Part shown: positions 60,901-64,000 of the stretch, piece by piece
Numbering within the stretch: position 1 is the stretch's first letter
How the letters are laid out: every line of letters starts with the position of its first letter
Origin: Streptomyces sp. HM190
GTDB taxonomy: Bacteria > Actinomycetota > Actinomycetes > Streptomycetales > Streptomycetaceae
Reading direction: 5' to 3'
Assembly: GCF_009857135.1 (NCBI RefSeq)
Contig: NZ_CP047318.1
Location: 682,001-746,000, forward strand
Length of the DNA: 64,000 nt
The notes under the pieces: generated by a model
The model's input: only the letters and a program-made list of their open reading frames with translations
The model's database searches: none
Told to the model about the DNA's origin: nothing
Translations under genes and position numbers: made by a program

Positions 60901-63900
60901 GGGGTCCGCGAGGGTCAGGGCGAAGCAGTCGGGGCCGGTGGGGGTGATCCGGACGCGCAGCGCGGTCGCCCCGGTGGCGTGCAGGGTCACTCCGTCCCAC
61001 ACGAACGGCAGCCTGCCCTCGCCGGTTGTCTCGGCGGCGGGGCCGCCGGCGAACACGGCGGCGTGGAGGGCGGCGTCGGCGAGCGCCGGGTGGAGGGCGA
61101 AGGCGTCGGCGTCCGTGACGGACGCGGGCAGCGCGACCTCCGCGTACACGTCGTCGCCGTGGCGCCAGGCCCGCCGTACGCCCTGGAAGGTGGGCCCGTA
61201 GGCGAAACCGGCGGCGGCGAAGCCGGGGTAGAGGGAGTCCGTGTCGAGGGGGGCGGCTCCGGTGGGAGGCCAGGAAGTGCTGGTTCCCGGGCCGGTGTCG
61301 GGCTGTGCGGCGCCGGTGTCGAGGACGCCGTCGGCGTGGGTGGTCCAGTCGTCGCCGTCGGCAGCCTCGGGGCGGGAGGCCACGCGGAACGCCGAGCGCC
61401 CGTCGGTGTCGGGCTCGCCGACGACGACCTGGATGTGGACGCCGCCGGTGGCGGGCAGCACGAGCGGGGCCTGGAGGACGAGTTCGCCGACGCGGAGCGC
61501 CGTGCGGGCGGGGGTGTGGTGCCGGGAGGCGGCGTGCAGGGCGAGTTCGAGGAGCGCGGTTCCGGGGACGAGGACGGTGCCGCCCACCGCGTGGTCGGCC
61601 AGCCAGGGGTGGGTGTCCAGGCCGAGGCGGCCGGTGAGCAGCAGGGTGCCGGTGCCGGCGACGGTGACGGCGGCGCCCAGCAGGGGGTGTCCGGCGGCGG
61701 GCAGTCCGGCCGCGCCGGTGGCGGCCGAGGCCCCGGGCCGGGGCCGCAGCCAGTAGTGCCGGTGCTGGAAGGCGTAGGTCGGCAGGGACACCGGTCGGGC
61801 GCCCCGGCCCGCGAAGAAGGCGGCCCAGTCGACCGGGACGCCGCGGGTGTGCAGGTGGGCGAGCGCGGTGACGAGCGCCCGCGCCTCGGGCTGGTCGCGG
61901 CGTTGGGCCGCCACGGGCCGGGCGGTGTCGTCGTCGCCGTCGGTCATCGCGGTCAGCGCGGCGTCCGGGCCGAGTTCGAGGGACGTGGTGACGCCCGCCT
62001 CGCGCAGGGCGCGGGTGACGTCGTGGAAGCGGACGGTGTCGCGGACCTGTCGGGCCCAGTAGTCCGGCGACCGCCACTCCTCGTCGGTCTGCGGGGCACC
62101 GGTGACGCTGGAGACGACGGGGATCGCCGGGGGCCGGAAGTCCAGGGTCCGGACGATGTCGCGGAAGGCGTCGAGCATGGGGTCCATCAGCGGCGAGTGG
62201 AAGGCGTGGGAGACGCGCAGCGGCCGGGTGCGGCGGCCGAGTCCGGTGAAGTGTTCCGCGATCGAGGCGACCGCCTCCGCCGTGCCGGACGCCACCACGG
62301 ACCGTTCACCGTTGACGGCCGCGAGGGCGACGGTGTCCTCCTGGCCCGCGAGCAGCGGCGCGACCTCGTCCTCGGTGGCCTCGACGGCGACCATGGCACC
62401 ACCGGCCGGCAGGGCCTGCATGAGCCGGCCGCGTGCGGCCACCAGGGCGCAGGCGTCGGGCAGCGTGAGCATGCCGGAGACGTGGGCGGCGGTGAGTTCG
62501 CCGATGGAGTGTCCGGCGAGGTGGCGGGGGGTGACTCCCCAGCTCTCCACGAGCCGGAAGAGCGCGACCTCCATCGCGAAGATCGCGGGCTGGGTGTACT
62601 GGGTGTCGTCGAGGAGCGCGGACGCGTCGGTGCCGGCTTCGGCGAACATCAGGTCCCGCAGGGGCCGTTCGAGGTGCCGGTCGAGTTCGGCGCAGACGGC
62701 GTCGAGGGCGCGCGCGAACACCGGGAAGGCGGCGTGCAGTTCACGGCCCATGCCGGGGCGCTGGGCGCCCTGTCCGGTGAACAGGAAGGCGCAGACCTGC
62801 TCGTCGGCAAGGCCCGTCACCAGTCCGGGTGCCGGTTCCCCGGCGGCCAGGGCCGTCAGGACGCGGGCGAGGTCGTCGCGGTCCTGCACGACGGCGACGG
62901 CCCGGTGCTCGAGGGCGGCGCGGGTCGTGGCGGTGGCGTGAGCGGCGTCGAGCAGCCGCGGTGCGGTGGCGCCGCCCATGTGCGCGTGCAACCTGGCGGC
63001 CTGGGCCCGCAGGGCGTCGGTGTCGCGGGCGGACACGAGGACGGGTACGACGGGCAGCGGCACCACGGGGCCGGCCGCGTTGTCCGGTCCCTGGCCGGCG
63101 GGTCGCGAACGAGCGGGGTCCGGCTCGGCCGGGCGCGCATCGGCCGGCTGCGCGCCCGCCGCCCGCGTGCCCGCCGGTTGCGCGCCCACCGGTTCGGCGT
63201 CGGCCGGTTCGGCGTCGGCCGGTTCGGCGTCCGCCGGGGCCTGTTCGAGGATCACGTGGGCGTTGGTGCCGCTCACGCCGAAGGAGGAGACGGCGGCCCG
63301 GCGCGGGCGGCCGAGGGCGGGCCAGTCGCGTGCCTCGGTGAGCAGTTCGACGGCACCGGCCGTCCAGTCGACCTGCGGTGACGGGCGGTCGACGTGGAGC
63401 GTGCGGGGCAGCCTGCCGTGGCGCATGGCCATGACCATCTTGATGACCCCGGCGGCGCCGGCGGCGGCCTGGGTGTGCGCCAGGTTCGACTTCACCGACC
63501 CCAGCCACAGCGGGTGCCCGTCGGGCCGCTCCGCGCCGTAGGTCGCCAGGAGCGCCTGCGCCTCCACGGGGTCGCCGAGGCGGGTGCCGGTGCCGTGCCC
63601 CTCGACGACGTCGACGTCCGCGGCGGTCAGCCGGGCGTTCGCCAGGGCCTGACGGATGACACGCTGCTGGGAGGGGCCGTTGGGGGCGGTCAGGCCGTTG
63701 GACGCGCCGTCCTGGTTGACGGCGGTGCCGCGGACCACGGCGAGGATCCGGTGACCGTGGCGGCGGGCGTCCGTGAGCCGCTCCACGACGAGGACGGCGG
63801 CGCCCTCGCCCCACGCGGTGCCGTCGGCGGCGTCCGCGTAGGACCGGCAGCGGCCGAAGGGCGCCACATTGCCCTGCCGGCTGCTCTCGACGAACGTGGC

Positions 63901-64000
63901 CGGGCTGGACATGACGGTGGCACCGCCGGCCAGCGCCAGGTCGCACTCCCCCGCCCGCAGCGCCTGGGCGGCGAGGTGCAGGGTGACCAGGGAGGACGAG
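57910..64000 (-). CDS. Modular PKS subunit, one fully reducing module (5' end outside window)
   Basis: C-terminal 2030 residues of a PKS subunit that begins beyond the right edge. The frame enters the KS just after the catalytic Cys (SSSLVTLH). Domains by position: rest of KS to about 63240, AT (about 62790-61850, GHSIGE, HAFH, malonyl), DH (about 61690-61020; DHAVGG and HPALAD, both catalytic residues present), ER (about 60230-59270, [13 protein letters not shown] where the next subunit's ER has MYP), KR (about 59260-58700, LDD, B-type; nucleotide motif TGAGGHLG), ACP (GFDSL near 58300), C-terminal docking tail. Fully reducing. The KS-AT linker holds a tandem 15-bp repeat. Any preceding modules in the same protein are not visible. 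Confidence 0.95.
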   Translation of the reverse strand, partial: SSSLVTLHLAAQALRAGECDLALAGGATVMSSPATFVESSRQGNVAPFGRCRSYADAADGTAWGEGAAVLVVERLTDARRHGHRILAVVRGTAVNQDGASNGLTAPNGPSQQRVIRQALANARLTAADVDVVEGHGTGTRLGDPVEAQALLATYGAERPDGHPLWLGSVKSNLAHTQAAAGAAGVIKMVMAMRHGRLPRTLHVDRPSPQVDWTAGAVELLTEARDWPALGRPRRAAVSSFGVSGTNAHVILEQAPADAEPADAEPADAEPVGAQPAGTRAAGAQPADARPAEPDPARSRPAGQGPDNAAGPVVPLPVVPVLVSARDTDALRAQAARLHAHMGGATAPRLLDAAHATATTRAALEHRAVAVVQDRDDLARVLTALAAGEPAPGLVTGLADEQVCAFLFTGQGAQRPGMGRELHAAFPVFARALDAVCAELDRHLERPLRDLMFAEAGTDASALLDDTQYTQPAIFAMEVALFRLVESWGVTPRHLAGHSIGELTAAHVSGMLTLPDACALVAARGRLMQALPAGGAMVAVEATEDEVAPLLAGQEDTVALAAVNGERSVVASGTAEAVASIAEHFTGLGRRTRPLRVSHAFHSPLMDPMLDAFRDIVRTLDFRPPAIPVVSSVTGAPQTDEEWRSPDYWARQVRDTVRFHDVTRALREAGVTTSLELGPDAALTAMTDGDDDTARPVAAQRRDQPEARALVTALAHLHTRGVPVDWAAFFAGRGARPVSLPTYAFQHRHYWLRPRPGASAATGAAGLPAAGHPLLGAAVTVAGTGTLLLTGRLGLDTHPWLADHAVGGTVLVPGTALLELALHAASRHHTPARTALRVGELVLQAPLVLPATGGVHIQVVVGEPDTDGRSAFRVASRPEAADGDDWTTHADGVLDTGAAQPDTGPGTSTSWPPTGAAPLDTDSLYPGFAAAGFAYGPTFQGVRRAWRHGDDVYAEVALPASVTDADAFALHPALADAALHAAVFAGGPAAETTGEGRLPFVWDGVTLHATGATALRVRITPTGPDCFALTLADPTGGPVADIRSLTVRAAPGPTAPTPAAAPDRDLLLPGWEEVPVPAEPAAPADRWALVGDPGGLPRLPGAAQHPDTASAARDADQVVVVLDAALPPGTEPGDPDAVTAVHTATRRALDTVRRWSADDSGARLTVLLRGAARVGDDDPVPDPVAAAVWGLLSSAAHENPDRITVVDWDGDDASASVLARATAHPEPRLALRAGTLHAPRLVPLTRDPALRPPPGPGPWVLDRAGDGATIDDLALVPAPDGLGEQLAPGQVRVEVRACGVNFRDVVVALGLVPGLRGLGGELAGVVTAVGPDVTGVRPGDRVLGLGPATFGPVAVTDHRWLAPMPDGWTFEQAAAVPIAYLTAYYGLVDLAGVRPGQKVLVHAGAGGVGTAAVQLARHLGADVYATSSAGKRHVLRAAGLDDDHTADSRSLGFADHFHRTTGGQGMDVVLDCLAGEFVDAGLRLLPRGGRFLEMGKTDIRDPRAVAAAHPGVAYQAYDLQEAAPDRMREMLHAVLDLFAQGALTPPPLTVWDIRRARDAFRALSQAKLVGKAVLTVPRAPDPTGTFVVTGAGGHLGGLVARHLVTRHGARHLLLLGRRGPAAPGAAELEADLRAAGATDVTTLACDVADRDALRSALAALPADRPTTAIVHTAGVLDDGVAAGLTDEQLHRVLLPKADAAAHLDAVTRELGHDPAVFALFSSASGFTGNPGQANYAAANTCLDALAAQRRARGLPAVSLLWGAWEQAGDGMTASLGDTDQRRMARSGLRALGADQGLALFDAALGVDAPAVAPLALDTAALRGQAEAGTLPAVFRALVQTSALRRAARAAAGEPALAERLAALSDTERDHLLLDLVHTHTATVLGHGSPGSLGSQRTFRELGFDSLTAVELRNSLAAATGLRLPATLVFDHPTPQALAELLRAELAPPQASPAQEALTLLDGLLRHLGDVAPDDPDRRRLDERLRHLLETWRRPDATADGHDPEHDPHHDLDAASDDDLFAMVDDGVRLH
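63191..63235. repeat. Tandem 15-bp repeat in a KS-AT linker
   Basis: GGTTCGGCGTCGGCC occurs three times head to tail (63191-63205, 63206-63220, 63221-63235, the last with one change), encoding repeated Ala-Asp-Ala-Glu-Pro units. Confidence 0.85.

Overview
The window is very GC-rich actinomycete DNA, almost certainly Streptomyces: long genes with strong third-position GC, GTG as well as ATG starts, GGAG-type ribosome binding sites, and a TTA codon confined to a regulator. It is the interior of a large type I modular polyketide synthase (PKS) cluster. No thioesterase, sugar gene, transporter, RNA gene, insertion sequence or CRISPR array was seen, so both cluster ends lie outside.

Layout. Right arm (51207-64000, minus strand): two PKS subunits, the first cut by the window edge, each carrying one fully reducing module (KS-AT-DH-ER-KR-ACP). 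Centre (42030-50917): a LAL-type LuxR regulator, a 69-residue protein, a crotonyl-CoA carboxylase/reductase (CCR), a KASIII-type ketosynthase, a P450 (all minus strand), a convergent P450 on the plus strand, and a small calycin-like (DUF1579-type) protein. Left arm (1-41958, minus strand): four consecutive PKS subunits. The first opens with a KSQ loading module, so the assembly line starts at 41958 and runs leftward: loading + module 1; modules 2-3; modules 4-6; modules 7-8 (the last cut by the left edge).

Reading the domains in order gives a propionate starter, then: M1 malonyl, ketoreduced (its DH is dead); M2 methylmalonyl, A-type KR; M3 malonyl, fully reducing; M4 malonyl, no reduction; M5 methylmalonyl, A-type KR; M6 malonyl, B-type KR; M7 an atypical extender, no KR and a dead DH; M8 malonyl, DH-KR. 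This places a ketone with hydroxyls at the right distance on both sides to close a 6,6-spiroketal, followed by a branched carbon next to an alkene. The order parallels the early half of oligomycin-family macrolides (oligomycin, ossamycin, cytovaricin types). I therefore infer a spiroketal macrolide pathway with a propionate-derived side chain and a special alkylmalonyl unit supplied by the KASIII/CCR pair. The calycin-like protein at the head of the PKS operon is a candidate spirocyclase, and the two P450s are probable tailoring oxidases. The exact product cannot be named from this window.

Regulation. The LAL regulator carries a TTA (bldA-dependent) codon. A recurring TAGGGG motif lies beside the putative promoters of the PKS operon, the plus-strand P450, the 69-aa gene and ccr, and is a candidate operator set. 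Several PKS blocks of 0.3-0.9 kb are nearly identical between modules and have a different synonymous-codon style from their surroundings, which points to recent recombination or gene conversion.
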